From the NCBI RefSeq assembly GCF_003054195.1, contig NZ_QBKP01000006.1:218929-282928 (forward strand): 64,000 bases of DNA, read 5' to 3'. How positions within the stretch are numbered: the stretch's first letter is position 1; the number at the start of each line of letters is the position of its first letter. The notes beneath the pieces were generated by a model. The model did not search any database. It saw nothing but the letters and a program-made list of their open reading frames with translations, and was not told the origin of the DNA. The stretch is from Gemmobacter caeni (GTDB lineage: Bacteria; Pseudomonadota; Alphaproteobacteria; Rhodobacterales; Rhodobacteraceae). This document shows, piece by piece, positions 1-9,096 of this stretch. The translations under genes and the position numbers were made by a program.

Positions 1-501
1 GCGGTCCATTTCCCCCCGCTTGAACAGCTTCACCGGCGGCAGGCGCAGCCCCTCTTGCTCTGCCGCCGTGGCCGAGGCGGAAAAGCCACCGGGCACCGCG
101 CCGCCGGTATCAGGCCAGTGGCCAGTGTTCGACAGCCAGCACCAAAGCCGCCCACCCCGATAGAAGGGCAGCGCGAAGCGCACATCCATCAGATGCGTGC
201 CGCCAAGGTAGGGGTCATTGACGATATAGATGTCGCCGGGCTCAGGGGCCGCTGTCTCACCGCGGGCAATGCGCCCTATCAGGTGGCGGGTGGAAAATTG
301 CATCGTGCCCACGAAAACCGGCAGCCCCCGCGCGCCTTGCGCGATCAGGCTGCCATCTTCCGCCGAATAGATACCATCGGAACGGTCATCCGCCTCGGCA
401 ATGACGGGCGAGAAGGCCGCGCGCGAAAAGGTCAGGTCCATCTCGTCGCAGACCTGCTGCAACCCCGCCTGAATGACGGCGAGTGTCACCGGATCAATCA
501 T
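1..501 (-). CDS. Hydantoinase B / oxoprolinase family protein, N-terminal part (runs off window)
   Basis: The first 167 codons of a HyuB-type subunit are visible; the 3' end lies beyond position 1. The translation starts MIDPVTLAVIQAGLQQVCDE and contains the family's typical early segments (FSPVIAEADD, YIVNDPYLGGTHLMD). HyuB subunits pair with HyuA to hydrolyse cyclic amides (hydantoins, 5-oxoproline) with ATP. The ATG overlaps the hyuA stop codon as ATGA, so the two are translationally coupled. This is the last visible gene of the long minus-strand operon. The exact substrate is not readable from the sequence; the neighbours suggest a lactam formed from an N-heterocycle. Confidence 0.9.
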   Translation of the reverse strand, partial: MIDPVTLAVIQAGLQQVCDEMDLTFSRAAFSPVIAEADDRSDGIYSAEDGSLIAQGARGLPVFVGTMQFSTRHLIGRIARGETAAPEPGDIYIVNDPYLGGTHLMDVRFALPFYRGGRLWCWLSNTGHWPDTGGAVPGGFSASATAAEQEGLRLPPVKLFKRGEMDR

Positions 502-2525
502 GCGCAGCCTCCGATTTGCAGGATCAGATTGCCCATCGCATCCGTCGCCATCCGGTCACCGGGGGGCAGAAGCGTCGTCGTATCCATCTGTTCGATGATG
601 GCGGGACCATCCAGCGCCGCATCGGCGGGCAGCCATTCGCGGCGGTAGACCGGCACATCCTGCCAGCCGCCGAACCAGACCTGCCGCCGCCCCGTCAGGG
701 CGCCCGCCAGATCGCGCCGCCCCGTCGGGTCGATCAGGCGCGAGAGGTCCAGATCAGGGCGGCGGCCGATAACGCTGCAATTCAGATTCACCAGATTGGC
801 ACGAATCTCCGGCAGATCGACGCGGAACCGGGCGTGATAGGCGGCCTCGAACCGCGCCTGAAGATCGGCGCGCGAGGGGGCGCCATCAGGCAGCGGCACA
901 CGCAGAAGGTGGGTCTGCCCGACGAATTGCATATCTGCGGAAAACTCGGCCTCCACCCCGGTCAGCGCCACCTCCTCGGCCGCGATCAGCGCGCGGCCCT
1001 GTACCTCTTGTCCGGCCCAAAGGGCATGGACGGCATCCATATCCACCGTATCCAGCGGGCGGTTCACCGTGCGCACGAAATCGTGGCGCAGATCGGCCAC
1101 CGTGCAACCCAGCGCATTGGTGATCCCCGGCCGCGCCGGGATCAGCACACGCGGAATGGCGAGTTCGCGCGCCAGTTCCGCCGCATGCAGCGGCCCCGCC
1201 CCGCCAAAGGCGAACAGCGCGAAATCGCGCGGGTCCGCCCCCATGGAGATCGAGACCATACGAATCGCCCCCGCCATATGGGTATTGGCGATGCGCAGCA
1301 CCGCCTCGGCCGCCGCCTCGACCGACAGGCCCAGCGGGCGGGCGATCTGATCTTCCATCGCGGCGCGGGCGGCGTCTGCCGCCTGACCAAAGCGTACGGT
1401 AGGCAGGCGGCCAAGGATCAGGTTCGCATCCGAAATCGTGACCTGCGTGCCCCCCCGGCCATAGCAGACCGGGCCGGGCATCGCGCCCGCGCTTTCCGGC
1501 CCGACCCGCAGCATCCCCGCCGCATCGACCCGCGCGATGGAGCCACCACCGGCGCCGACGGTGCGCACATCCACCATCGGCACATGGATCGGCATGGCAT
1601 ATTCCACCTCGATCTCGTTCGAGACCGGCGGGCGCGCATCGCGGATCAGCGCCACATCGGTGGAAGTGCCGCCCATGTCATAGGTGATCAGGTTCACCAT
1701 CCCGGCGCGCTGCCCGGTATAGCAGGCCGCCATGACGCCAGATGCAGGGCCGGACATCACGGTCTTCACCGCTTCACGCGAGACATGGGCTGCGCTGACC
1801 ATGCCGCCATTGCCGTTCATCACCAGAAGCTCAGCACGGTAGCCCCTGCCCTTCAGTTCCGCCGCGAGGCGCGAGACGTAACGCTCCAGCAAGGGCTGCA
1901 CCGCCGCGTTCACCGCCGCCGTCACGCCGCGTTCGAACTCGCGGCTTTCCGACAGCAGTTGATGCCCGGCGGTGATGTAGGGCGTGGGCCAGAGGCCTGC
2001 CGCGATCTCCAGCGCGCGCAGCTCGTGCGCGGGGTTGGAATAGCTGTGCAGGAAGTGGATGACCAGACTTTCGCAACCCGCCGCCACCAGCGCGGTAATG
2101 GCGTCGCGCAACGCAGCCTCGTCCAGCGGGGTGATCACGCGGCCCTCGGCATCCATCCGCTCAGGCACTTCCAGCCGCAGGTCGCGCGGGATCACCGGCA
2201 CGAAGCGGCCGGTCATGCCATAGGGCTGCGGCCGGGTGCGGCGACCCAGTTCCAGCACGTCACGGAAGCCTTCGGTGGTGATCAGCCCCGTGCGGCAAAG
2301 GTTGCGTTCCAGCACCGCGTTGGTGGTGGTCGTGGTGCCATGCACCACAAGCGCCACCTGCGCCAGATCGGCCCCGGCGGCATCAAAGGCCGACATCACC
2401 CCATGTGCCTGATTGTCCAGCGTCGTCGGCACCTTGGCCAGCCGCACCGCGCCCGAGCCGGGATCGAAGATCACCAGATCCGTGAACGTCCCCCCGACAT
2501 CGACCCCTGCGACCAGCCCGGCCAT
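498..2525 (-). CDS. Hydantoinase A / oxoprolinase family protein (HyuA)
   Basis: A 675-residue protein of the hydantoinase/oxoprolinase A family, normal length for a HyuA subunit. It begins with the ASKHA-type phosphate loop GVDVGGTFTD (about residues 7-16), followed by HGTTTTTNA (around 63) and the glycine-rich GAGGGSIA segment (around 300). These subunits bind and hydrolyse ATP to drive opening of a cyclic amide, together with HyuB. It follows the LivF stop immediately and overlaps hyuB by four bases, so it belongs to the transporter operon. Substrate specificity (hydantoin, 5-oxoproline, other lactams) cannot be decided; a role in opening the reduced ring made by the upstream enzymes is an inference. 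Confidence 0.93.
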   Translation of the reverse strand: MAGLVAGVDVGGTFTDLVIFDPGSGAVRLAKVPTTLDNQAHGVMSAFDAAGADLAQVALVVHGTTTTTNAVLERNLCRTGLITTEGFRDVLELGRRTRPQPYGMTGRFVPVIPRDLRLEVPERMDAEGRVITPLDEAALRDAITALVAAGCESLVIHFLHSYSNPAHELRALEIAAGLWPTPYITAGHQLLSESREFERGVTAAVNAAVQPLLERYVSRLAAELKGRGYRAELLVMNGNGGMVSAAHVSREAVKTVMSGPASGVMAACYTGQRAGMVNLITYDMGGTSTDVALIRDARPPVSNEIEVEYAMPIHVPMVDVRTVGAGGGSIARVDAAGMLRVGPESAGAMPGPVCYGRGGTQVTISDANLILGRLPTVRFGQAADAARAAMEDQIARPLGLSVEAAAEAVLRIANTHMAGAIRMVSISMGADPRDFALFAFGGAGPLHAAELARELAIPRVLIPARPGITNALGCTVADLRHDFVRTVNRPLDTVDMDAVHALWAGQEVQGRALIAAEEVALTGVEAEFSADMQFVGQTHLLRVPLPDGAPSRADLQARFEAAYHARFRVDLPEIRANLVNLNCSVIGRRPDLDLSRLIDPTGRRDLAGALTGRRQVWFGGWQDVPVYRREWLPADAALDGPAIIEQMDTTTLLPPGDRMATDAMGNLILQIGGCA

Positions 2526-3221
2526 CTACACCCCCACCCAGGTTGCGAATTGCGGTGATTGCGGCGTCAGCCCATGGGCCGGCAACACCTCGGTCACCCG
2601 GCCCTGCGCCATGAAGGCCACGCTGTCTGCGACCTCCAGCACTGCCTCCACCCGCTGTTCCACCAGCACCACGGCGACGCCGGTCGCCTTCAGCTTCAAC
2701 ACCGTGTCGCGGATCAGCCGGATCATCGAGGGCTGCAACCCCTCGGTCGGTTCATCCAGCAGCAAGACCTTGGGCTCCAGGCACAGCGCACGGGCCAGCG
2801 CGAGCATCTGCTGTTCGCCCCCCGACAGCGTGCGCGATTGCTGGTTCAGCCGTTCACGCAGGCGGGGGAACAGGTCCAGCACATGTTCCCGCACCGCACG
2901 GCCCTTGCGGCGGGTCATCAGCCCGATCTCGATATTCTCGGCCACGGTCAGCGGCCCGAACAGCCGCCGCCCCTGTGGAACCAGCGCCACGCCATGACGC
3001 GGCACCTCATGCGCGGGCAGGCCATGCAGCGCCTCGCCATCCAGATGGATGGTGCCCGAGGACGCCCGCAACTGCCCCATGATCGCCCGCATCAGCGTGG
3101 TCTTGCCCGCGCCATTGCGGCCCATGACGCAGGTGACCTTGCCGGGCGCGGCGCCAAGGCCCACCCCATGCAGCACCGGCGCGCCGCCATAGCCTGCGGT
3201 CAGCCCCTCAATCACCAGCAT
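2526..3221 (-). CDS. livF: Branched-chain amino acid-type ABC transporter ATP-binding protein (LivF)
   Basis: A 231-residue cytoplasmic ATPase of the HAAT (Liv) importer class. Walker A is GRNGAGKTT, the signature is LSGGEQQ, and Walker B is VLLLDEPTEG, typical of LivF. The start MLVIEGLTAGYGG was chosen because it gives the family length and a 14-base overlap with the livG end; the frame is open further upstream but without family sequence. It pairs with LivG as the two ATPases of the importer encoded in this operon. The real ligand is unknown; the context suggests an N-heterocyclic or aromatic carboxylate rather than an amino acid. Confidence 0.93.
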   Translation of the reverse strand: MLVIEGLTAGYGGAPVLHGVGLGAAPGKVTCVMGRNGAGKTTLMRAIMGQLRASSGTIHLDGEALHGLPAHEVPRHGVALVPQGRRLFGPLTVAENIEIGLMTRRKGRAVREHVLDLFPRLRERLNQQSRTLSGGEQQMLALARALCLEPKVLLLDEPTEGLQPSMIRLIRDTVLKLKATGVAVVLVEQRVEAVLEVADSVAFMAQGRVTEVLPAHGLTPQSPQFATWVGV

Positions 3222-3930
3222 GGCTGCCCCCCAGATAGGCGTCCTGCACCGCCCGGTTGGCGCGGATTTCGGCCGGCAGGCCCGAGGCCAGCACGCGCCC
3301 CTGATCCAGCACCGTGATCCGTTCGGCCAGCGCCATGACCACATCCATGTTGTGTTCGATCAGCAGCACAGTCGTTGCGGGCACCAGCCCGCGCACCAGC
3401 GCCATGAACCCCTCGATCTCGCCCGCCGCAAAGCCCTGCGTCGGTTCATCGAGGATCAGAAGCCGGGGATGCAGCGCAAGGCCCATGCCGATCTCCAGCA
3501 ACCGCTGGTGCCCGTAGCTGAGCGTTCCGGCAATTTGCGGCAGCAGATCCTCCAGACCCACCCGCGCCGCCGCCTCGGTCACCGCGCGGGACAAGTCGCG
3601 GGTATGGCCACGCTGCACCGCCAGCGCGAGGTTGTCGAAGACCGAAAGCCCGGCATAGATCGCGGTGATCTGGAAGGTATAGCCGATGCCCCGCCGCACC
3701 CGTTCATGCGCGGGCAGGCGGGTGATGTCGGTGCCGTCAAAGCGGATGGCCCCGGCATCGGGCACCTGCCGCCCGGACAGCAGGCTGACCAACGTGGTCT
3801 TGCCCGCGCCGTTCGGCCCGATCAGCGCATGGATCTCGCCCGCGTTCAGCGCCAGATCGACGCCATCCACGGCCTTGAGCCCGCCAAAATGCCGCTTCAG
3901 CCCCTCGGCCTGCAAGATCACGGAAGCCAT
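3208..3930 (-). CDS. livG: Branched-chain amino acid-type ABC transporter ATP-binding protein (LivG)
   Basis: A 240-residue ABC ATPase. Walker A is GPNGAGKTT, the signature is LSYGHQR, and Walker B is LLILDEPTQGF. LSYGHQR in place of LSGGQ is common in LivG proteins. Its end overlaps livF by 14 bases and its start overlaps livM by 13 bases, showing tight coupling. It works on the cytoplasmic side with LivF, LivH and LivM to energise import of the ligand captured by the periplasmic binding protein at 5767-7056. Confidence 0.93.
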   Translation of the reverse strand: MASVILQAEGLKRHFGGLKAVDGVDLALNAGEIHALIGPNGAGKTTLVSLLSGRQVPDAGAIRFDGTDITRLPAHERVRRGIGYTFQITAIYAGLSVFDNLALAVQRGHTRDLSRAVTEAAARVGLEDLLPQIAGTLSYGHQRLLEIGMGLALHPRLLILDEPTQGFAAGEIEGFMALVRGLVPATTVLLIEHNMDVVMALAERITVLDQGRVLASGLPAEIRANRAVQDAYLGGSHAGD

Positions 3931-4853
3931 GATGCCAGCCCCCTTTCCCGCAGGCTGCCCAGAATGCCCTTTGGCGCGAACAGCACCAGCACCAGCAGCG
4001 CGCCGCCGGTCACAGCCAGTTGCGCCGTGGTGTGGCTTGAGGCGAGGTCGATCAGATAGAACATCAGAACGGCGCCCAGAAGTGGCCCCAGGGTCACCCC
4101 CGCCCCGCCCAGCAGAACGTAAAGCAGCGGCAGGATGGAATAGGGGATGGTCGCGAAGGTCGCGCCGACATAGCCGAACATCACCCCGTAAAAGGCCCCC
4201 GCCGCCCCGGCGTAAAGGCCGGACAGCACCATCACCCCCAGCTTCACCGCAAAGGGGTTGTAGCCCAGCATGCGGCTGCGTTCCTCGTTCTCGCGCATGG
4301 CGACCATGACGCGGCCAAAGCGCGACCGCACCAGCGCCAGATTGCCCATCAGCGCCAGCGCGAACAGGCCCAGCGCCACCAGATAGCGCGGCCCCTCTGC
4401 CGCAAGATTCAGCCCGAAAGCCACCCGCCCGGCGGCGGGCACCGGGAAACCTTCGTCCCCGCCGGTGACCGCACCGAAATACAGCAACGTCAGATACCCC
4501 GCCTGCGCGAACATCAGCGTGACGATCATCAGGCTCACCCCGGCGGTGCGCAGCGCCAGCAGGCCGGTCAAGGCGGCCATGGCCGCCCCGGCCAGTGTTC
4601 CGATCAGCAAAGCAGGCGCGGCGGTCAGCCCAAAATGCTGGATCAGCAACCCCGCACCGAACATACCCGCCGACAGGAACAACGCGTGGCCAAGGCTCAG
4701 AAGCCCCGTATAGCCGAAGGCAATGTTATAACCCATGGCAAAGACCGCCAGCACCATGATCCGCGCCAGATTGGCGTGATGATAGGCGGGCAGCACGAAA
4801 TGCAGCGCCAGCAGCAGGGCCAGAACCGCCAGATGCAGCGACAGCGCCCTCAT
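3918..4853 (-). CDS. livM: Branched-chain amino acid-type ABC transporter permease (LivM)
   Basis: A 311-residue polytopic inner-membrane permease with about eight to ten hydrophobic segments. It carries LivM family stretches such as GYTGLLSLGHALF near the N-terminus and the EAA-like loop VAMRENEERSRMLGYN. It overlaps livH by four bases (ATGA) and livG by 13. It forms the membrane channel with LivH. The C-terminal FAPKGILGSL is typical of the family. Confidence 0.92.
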   Translation of the reverse strand: MRALSLHLAVLALLLALHFVLPAYHHANLARIMVLAVFAMGYNIAFGYTGLLSLGHALFLSAGMFGAGLLIQHFGLTAAPALLIGTLAGAAMAALTGLLALRTAGVSLMIVTLMFAQAGYLTLLYFGAVTGGDEGFPVPAAGRVAFGLNLAAEGPRYLVALGLFALALMGNLALVRSRFGRVMVAMRENEERSRMLGYNPFAVKLGVMVLSGLYAGAAGAFYGVMFGYVGATFATIPYSILPLLYVLLGGAGVTLGPLLGAVLMFYLIDLASSHTTAQLAVTGGALLVLVLFAPKGILGSLRERGLASWLP

Positions 4854-5725
4854 GCCCGCGCCCCGAACAGGCCCTGCGGGCGGAACACCAGCACCAGCGC
4901 CACCGCCAGCGTTGCCACGATCTTGGCCAGCGTCGGCGTGAAGAACATCGAGATGATGCCATCCGACAGCCCGATCAGCAGCGCCGCGATCAGCGTGCCC
5001 CGGATGGACCCCAGCCCGCCGATGATGACGACGATGAAGCTCAGGAGCAGCGGATCATGCCCCATCAGATAATGCGCCTGCTGGATCGGCACGATCAGCA
5101 CCGCCGCCACGGCGGCCAGCGCCGCGCCCAGCGCGAAGGTGCCCGCATAGACGCGATCGACATTGATCCCGAAGGCGCGGGCGGTGTTGCGGTCCACCTG
5201 CGTCGCGCGCATCACCAGCCCCGCGCGGCTGCGTGTCATGAACAGCCAGACCGCCAGCAGGACCAGCCCCGCGGCGATCACCACGAACAGCTTGTAGCCC
5301 GAATAGCCGAACCACGGGAATTGCAGCCGCAGGCTGAACGGCGCCTCCACCGCTCGGGCATCAGGGCCAAAGAAGCTCAGCGCCCCCTGTTGCAGGATGT
5401 AGGAGATCCCGATGGTTGCCACAATGGTCGCCTCGGGGTCATAGTTCAGGCGCTTGAGGATTGCGGTATCGGCCAGCGCCGCCACCGCGCCCACCACCAG
5501 CGGGCACAGGATCAGCGCCGCGACAAAGCCCAGCGGGGCCGAGGGCACCGCCTGCACCACCACCCAGGCCAGCACGGCGCCCAGCATGAAGAACTCGCCA
5601 TGCGCCACATTCACCACGCGCATGACCCCGAAGGTGAGGCTCAGCCCCACGGCGCTCAGCGCCAGCACGGCGGCCATCACCATGCCCTCAAGCGAGGCCA
5701 GCAGAAGAAACGGTCCTGTTCCCAT
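4850..5725 (-). CDS. livH: Branched-chain amino acid-type ABC transporter permease (LivH)
   Basis: A 291-residue hydrophobic permease with typical LivH segments: NVAHGEFFMLGA near the N-terminus, the cytoplasmic loop ATQVDRNTARAFGIN, IGGLGSIRGT, and a C-terminal FRPQGLFGAR. It lies 41 bases downstream of the binding-protein gene and overlaps livM by four bases. It is the partner of LivM in the first of two Liv-type importers in this window. Confidence 0.93.
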   Translation of the reverse strand: MGTGPFLLLASLEGMVMAAVLALSAVGLSLTFGVMRVVNVAHGEFFMLGAVLAWVVVQAVPSAPLGFVAALILCPLVVGAVAALADTAILKRLNYDPEATIVATIGISYILQQGALSFFGPDARAVEAPFSLRLQFPWFGYSGYKLFVVIAAGLVLLAVWLFMTRSRAGLVMRATQVDRNTARAFGINVDRVYAGTFALGAALAAVAAVLIVPIQQAHYLMGHDPLLLSFIVVIIGGLGSIRGTLIAALLIGLSDGIISMFFTPTLAKIVATLAVALVLVFRPQGLFGARA

Positions 5726-5766
5726 ATGTCAGCGGCGGGGACTTGAACGCCCCCGCCTGTCCCCTT

Positions 5767-7056
5767 TCAGAAGCTTTGCGCGGTGTAATCCACCGCATCG
5801 GGATACATGCCGTCCTCGATCGAGGTCGCATGCACCCGCATCAGCTTGCCGCCCTCGACCTTCGAGATGAATTGCTGGCCGAACACCTGATGGGTCTTGC
5901 CGTTGAAGGTCTTGGCGCCCTGCACATGATCCAGCCCGGCGTCGAAAGCCGTCATCGCCTCGATGGCCTCGACGAATTTCTGCCGGTCGGCGGTGGATTG
6001 ATAGCCCGAGGCCTCCATTCCCTTCTTGATGACGAACAGCGTTTCCCAGCAGGAAAACATATGGGCATAGGTCGACACATCCCGCGCATCGCTGACCGAA
6101 GCGCCGTTGTCATCCACCCCGACGGCGGCGCGATAGGTGCTTTCCCATTCCGGCGCATCCGCCTGTTTCACCCGGCAATGGCCTTCCCAGAAATGCGTGC
6201 CTTCCAGAAACTCCAGCCCGGGTGCTGCGATATCCACCGCCTCCAGGCTGTCGATGAAGCCAAAGATCTGCGGACGGGCGCCGCTGCCGTAGAACTCGCC
6301 CAACTCCTTCACGAAGGTCAGGACGGCGGGGCCGACCATGACATGATAGAGCACTTCGGTCTCTGCCGGGATCTGCGGCAGATAGCGGGTGAAGCTGGTC
6401 TCGGTCGGCGGGATAGCGATCTGGGCGATCACCTCGCCGCCCTGCGCCTTCACCGCCTCGGTGAAGAAATCGCGGTGGTCATGGCCGAAGGCATAGTCAG
6501 GGAAAACCATCGTGACCTTCTTGCCGAGGTTCTGCATGACCCAGGGCGCCATGGAGCTGACCTGCGCGCGCACATCGGTAATGCCCGGTTGCAGCGTCCA
6601 GCGGTTCAGCATGCCGCTGGCAACGTGATAGCCTTCGGAGCAGACCAGATAAGGCACCTTCAACTCGCCCGCGCGGGGGGCAGAGCCGATGACGACATGG
6701 CTGAACAGCGGCCCGAGGATCAGGTCGCACCCGGCCTGCGTCGTCAGCTTTTCCACCACTTCGGCGCCGCGTTTGGGGTCGGTGCCGTCATCCTCGAACA
6801 CGATTTCGACCGGGCGACCATTGATGCCGCCCTGATCGTTCAGGAGCTTCAGCGCCGCTTGCGTGGTGCGTTCATACCAGCGGCCATAGGCGGCGCCGAT
6901 TCCGGTGCGGTGGAGCTGGAATCCCAGCTTGATCGGGGCCGAGGATTGCGCCTGCACGAAGCGGGGCGCCGCGCCCAGCATCAGCGCGCCCCCGGCGGCA
7001 AGGCCGCCCAGAACGGTGCGGCGGTTGGTCTTGAGGCCTGCGAGGTCGGTCGTCAT
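5767..7056 (-). CDS. Periplasmic ligand-binding protein of a Liv/Urt-type ABC importer
   Basis: A 429-residue periplasmic binding protein of the Leu/Ile/Val-binding type I fold. The N-terminus carries a signal with a twin-arginine-like motif (NRRTVLGG, residues 11-18), a hydrophobic stretch and a likely cleavage near VQAQ, so Tat export is possible. The start ATG at 7056 is preceded by a GGGGAG ribosome site; an upstream in-frame ATG at 7110 lies inside the palindrome 7095-7112 and is rejected. It is the first transporter gene after an 85-base gap that holds the palindrome, so a promoter probably lies there. The ligand is unknown. Confidence 0.9.
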   Translation of the reverse strand: MTTDLAGLKTNRRTVLGGLAAGGALMLGAAPRFVQAQSSAPIKLGFQLHRTGIGAAYGRWYERTTQAALKLLNDQGGINGRPVEIVFEDDGTDPKRGAEVVEKLTTQAGCDLILGPLFSHVVIGSAPRAGELKVPYLVCSEGYHVASGMLNRWTLQPGITDVRAQVSSMAPWVMQNLGKKVTMVFPDYAFGHDHRDFFTEAVKAQGGEVIAQIAIPPTETSFTRYLPQIPAETEVLYHVMVGPAVLTFVKELGEFYGSGARPQIFGFIDSLEAVDIAAPGLEFLEGTHFWEGHCRVKQADAPEWESTYRAAVGVDDNGASVSDARDVSTYAHMFSCWETLFVIKKGMEASGYQSTADRQKFVEAIEAMTAFDAGLDHVQGAKTFNGKTHQVFGQQFISKVEGGKLMRVHATSIEDGMYPDAVDYTAQSF

Positions 7057-7094
7057 TATCGTCTCCCCTGTTGGCCGGGCGTGCTGCCCGTATG

Positions 7095-7112
7095 ATTTGT
7101 ATGCCTGCAAAT
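7095..7112. promoter_or_regulatory. Palindromic operator candidate upstream of the importer genes
   Basis: ATTTGTATGCCTGCAAAT has perfect inverted ends (ATTTG / CAAAT) and lies 39 bases upstream of the binding-protein start. Its left part (TTTGTATGC) is shared with the palindrome at 15015-15028 in front of the divergent MarR gene. A further ATTTGCAAT lies at 7124-7132. This suggests that the MarR protein controls both transcription units. Binding is inferred, not shown. Confidence 0.5.
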
Positions 7113-7141
7113 AAAAACAGCATTATTTGCAATGACTTGTT

Positions 7142-8518
7142 TCACACCCCCCTGGGCGAGGACAAGAGCCAGAGTCCAAGAACCGTGTATCCTACCATCA
7201 GCGCGGTCATCGGCAGATGCGCGATGGCGCGGGTATCGCCCAGCCGCGCCGACAGGTGCAGTGCCAGCAGCAACGCCAGAAGATGCGCGCCAAGGATCAG
7301 GGCGAACTGGCTGTTCCAGATCGCCGTCATCGCCGCCTGATCGGTCAGGAAGCCGAAGCCCACGAAGAACGGCTCCAGCCCCAGGAGCGCGTCCCCCCGG
7401 AAGAACGGGTCATTCATCGCCGCCAGCACATACTGACCCGAGGTCAGCAGCGTCACCAGATAATGCGCCGCGTGATAGCCCGCCGCGATGGCAAGGAAGG
7501 CCAACATCGCCGGCCCCGCACTTGCCCAGAACGGCCCGGTGTGTCGCCCCAGCCGCCGCCCCAGCGCCAGTGCACCCAGAATGCTGCCCGCCGTCAGCGC
7601 CCAGACCGCCAGCAGACCCAGCGTGTTCACCCCCTGCACGGCGGATCGGCCAGTAAATTCCAGCGGGTTCTCGCCGATCAGCGCCATCCAGAAAAAGGTC
7701 TCCATCAGCCCGTCGAAGGTCAGCCCGGCCAGCGCCAGCGTGACGAAGATCACGGCCGAAGGCGTCAGCGGCGGCAGGCGCAGGATCTGCGTGCCGGGCA
7801 GGCCCGCGTAAAGCCGCGCGCGGCGGCCATCGATCTCCAGCCAGAGGGGTGCGATCCGGGCGAGGAAACCAAGGTAGAGGGTCATGAACTCGCCCTCCTG
7901 CACCCAATGCTCGCCCTCCAGCACCGCAAGCAGGAACACGACCAGCCAATAAGCCCCGATCACCTGCGCCAGCACCAGCGGATCATCGGGTGACAGCGCG
8001 ACAAGCTCGAACCACAGGAAGGCCAGCAGCCCCGCCACAGCAGGCCAGTGGCCAAGGCGTGAAAGGCCGATGCCTCCGGTGCGCCCGATCAGATGCCGCA
8101 CCAGCCGCACAGGCCCGGTCCAGGGGTTCAGGGCCCGCCACAGGTTACCGAAGATCAGCGAGGCCAGCGGCAGCGCCACCCAGATCCCGGTCCAGAACAC
8201 CAGTGTCAGCAGGTTGTGCACCGGGTCGCGCGTGCCGGTGAAGCCAAGAAATACCAGCCCCATCAGCGCCAGAAAGCTGAGATAAGAGGTCAGCGTTTCG
8301 GGCAGCAGCACGGGCCGTTCCAGCACCAGTCGCGCCCGGAAAACCGGCAGCCGCCGCGCGGCCCCGCCCCAGAGCGCGGTCAGAACCACAACAGCCGCCG
8401 CCCCGGCCATGTAGTGCCCGGTCGGCAGCGTCAGGATGATCGACGGCGGCAGCGCACAGGCCAGAGCCCCCGCCGGGGCGAGGGCAAGACCAAGCGCAAG
8501 GCCGCCGCGCCGGATCAT
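7142..8518 (-). CDS. Polytopic membrane protein of unknown function
   Basis: A 458-residue integral membrane protein with roughly ten to eleven hydrophobic segments and a signal-like first segment ending in ALAC. I do not recognise a characterised family with certainty. A conserved-looking loop IFGNLWRALNPW sits in the middle of the N-terminal half. I have a vague memory that related proteins carry the database name fenitrothion hydrolase, but nothing here shows such an activity. Its ATG overlaps the DUF1185 stop as ATGA, so it is translationally coupled to the catabolic genes. A transport or electron-transfer role in the pathway is possible. Confidence 0.8.
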   Translation of the reverse strand: MIRRGGLALGLALAPAGALACALPPSIILTLPTGHYMAGAAAVVVLTALWGGAARRLPVFRARLVLERPVLLPETLTSYLSFLALMGLVFLGFTGTRDPVHNLLTLVFWTGIWVALPLASLIFGNLWRALNPWTGPVRLVRHLIGRTGGIGLSRLGHWPAVAGLLAFLWFELVALSPDDPLVLAQVIGAYWLVVFLLAVLEGEHWVQEGEFMTLYLGFLARIAPLWLEIDGRRARLYAGLPGTQILRLPPLTPSAVIFVTLALAGLTFDGLMETFFWMALIGENPLEFTGRSAVQGVNTLGLLAVWALTAGSILGALALGRRLGRHTGPFWASAGPAMLAFLAIAAGYHAAHYLVTLLTSGQYVLAAMNDPFFRGDALLGLEPFFVGFGFLTDQAAMTAIWNSQFALILGAHLLALLLALHLSARLGDTRAIAHLPMTALMVGYTVLGLWLLSSPRGV

Positions 8519-9096
8519 CGCAGCCCGTCCTCCCCCTTCACCTGATGCACCTCCAGGCCGCCCATCCGGGCATGGATGCGCGGCCCCTTGGCCATGACGA
8601 GGATGAAGGCGATCTCGTCCGGCTTTGGCGCATCGGGAACCGAGACCTCCATCGCATCGAAATGGCTGCGGACATAGGCCGCGTTGATATGGCCGATCGG
8701 AATGTCGATGCTGGCACCCATCGGCCCCAGCTTCTTGGTCGAGGGCACGATGGCGCGGCTTTCGCCGAGCCGCTCTCGCATCGCATAGCCGCCCGGAACG
8801 TGCCAGAGCGCGCCATGCTCCAGCTCGCCCCCTGCGCCGACGATGGCGCCCTTGCCATAGGCGTCGATCCCCTCGCGCCCGCCCAGCGCGGCGATCAGCC
8901 GGTCGGTCATGGCAAGACCCAGCGATTTCAGGTCATCCATCGCCGCTTGCAGGTTGGGCTCAAAACGACCAGCAAAGGGGTTTTTCACCACCGCAACAAC
9001 AGCGCCGCGCAGGCGCGGCTGGTCGGGCACGGGGCCGCCATCGTGGCGGATCTCTTCTGTCAGGGTCACGATCTTGCGGATGGGAAAATCAGCCAA
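8515..9096 (-). CDS. DUF1185 / amino acid synthesis family protein
   Basis: A 193-residue soluble protein matching the DUF1185 family, often labelled amino acid synthesis protein without a proven function. Recognisable segments are PIRKIVTLTEEI at the N-terminus, GKGAIVGAGGELEHGALWH near the middle and HINAAYVRSHFD. The start is a TTG at 9096 (protein LADFPIRK..), which overlaps the end of the UPF0280 gene by eight bases; the frame stays open upstream but loses family similarity. The 3' end overlaps the membrane-protein gene by four bases. Its place between a reductase operon and an importer suggests a role in the same ring-degradation pathway. Confidence 0.85.
   Translation of the reverse strand: MADFPIRKIVTLTEEIRHDGGPVPDQPRLRGAVVAVVKNPFAGRFEPNLQAAMDDLKSLGLAMTDRLIAALGGREGIDAYGKGAIVGAGGELEHGALWHVPGGYAMRERLGESRAIVPSTKKLGPMGASIDIPIGHINAAYVRSHFDAMEVSVPDAPKPDEIAFILVMAKGPRIHARMGGLEVHQVKGEDGLR

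Noticed and set aside
483..2558. Long plus-strand open frame of 691 codons opposite hyuA
   Set aside because: It is exactly antisense to a recognisable HyuA protein; its translation is rich in Arg, His and Gln with no family sequence, as expected for a shadow frame in GC-rich DNA.
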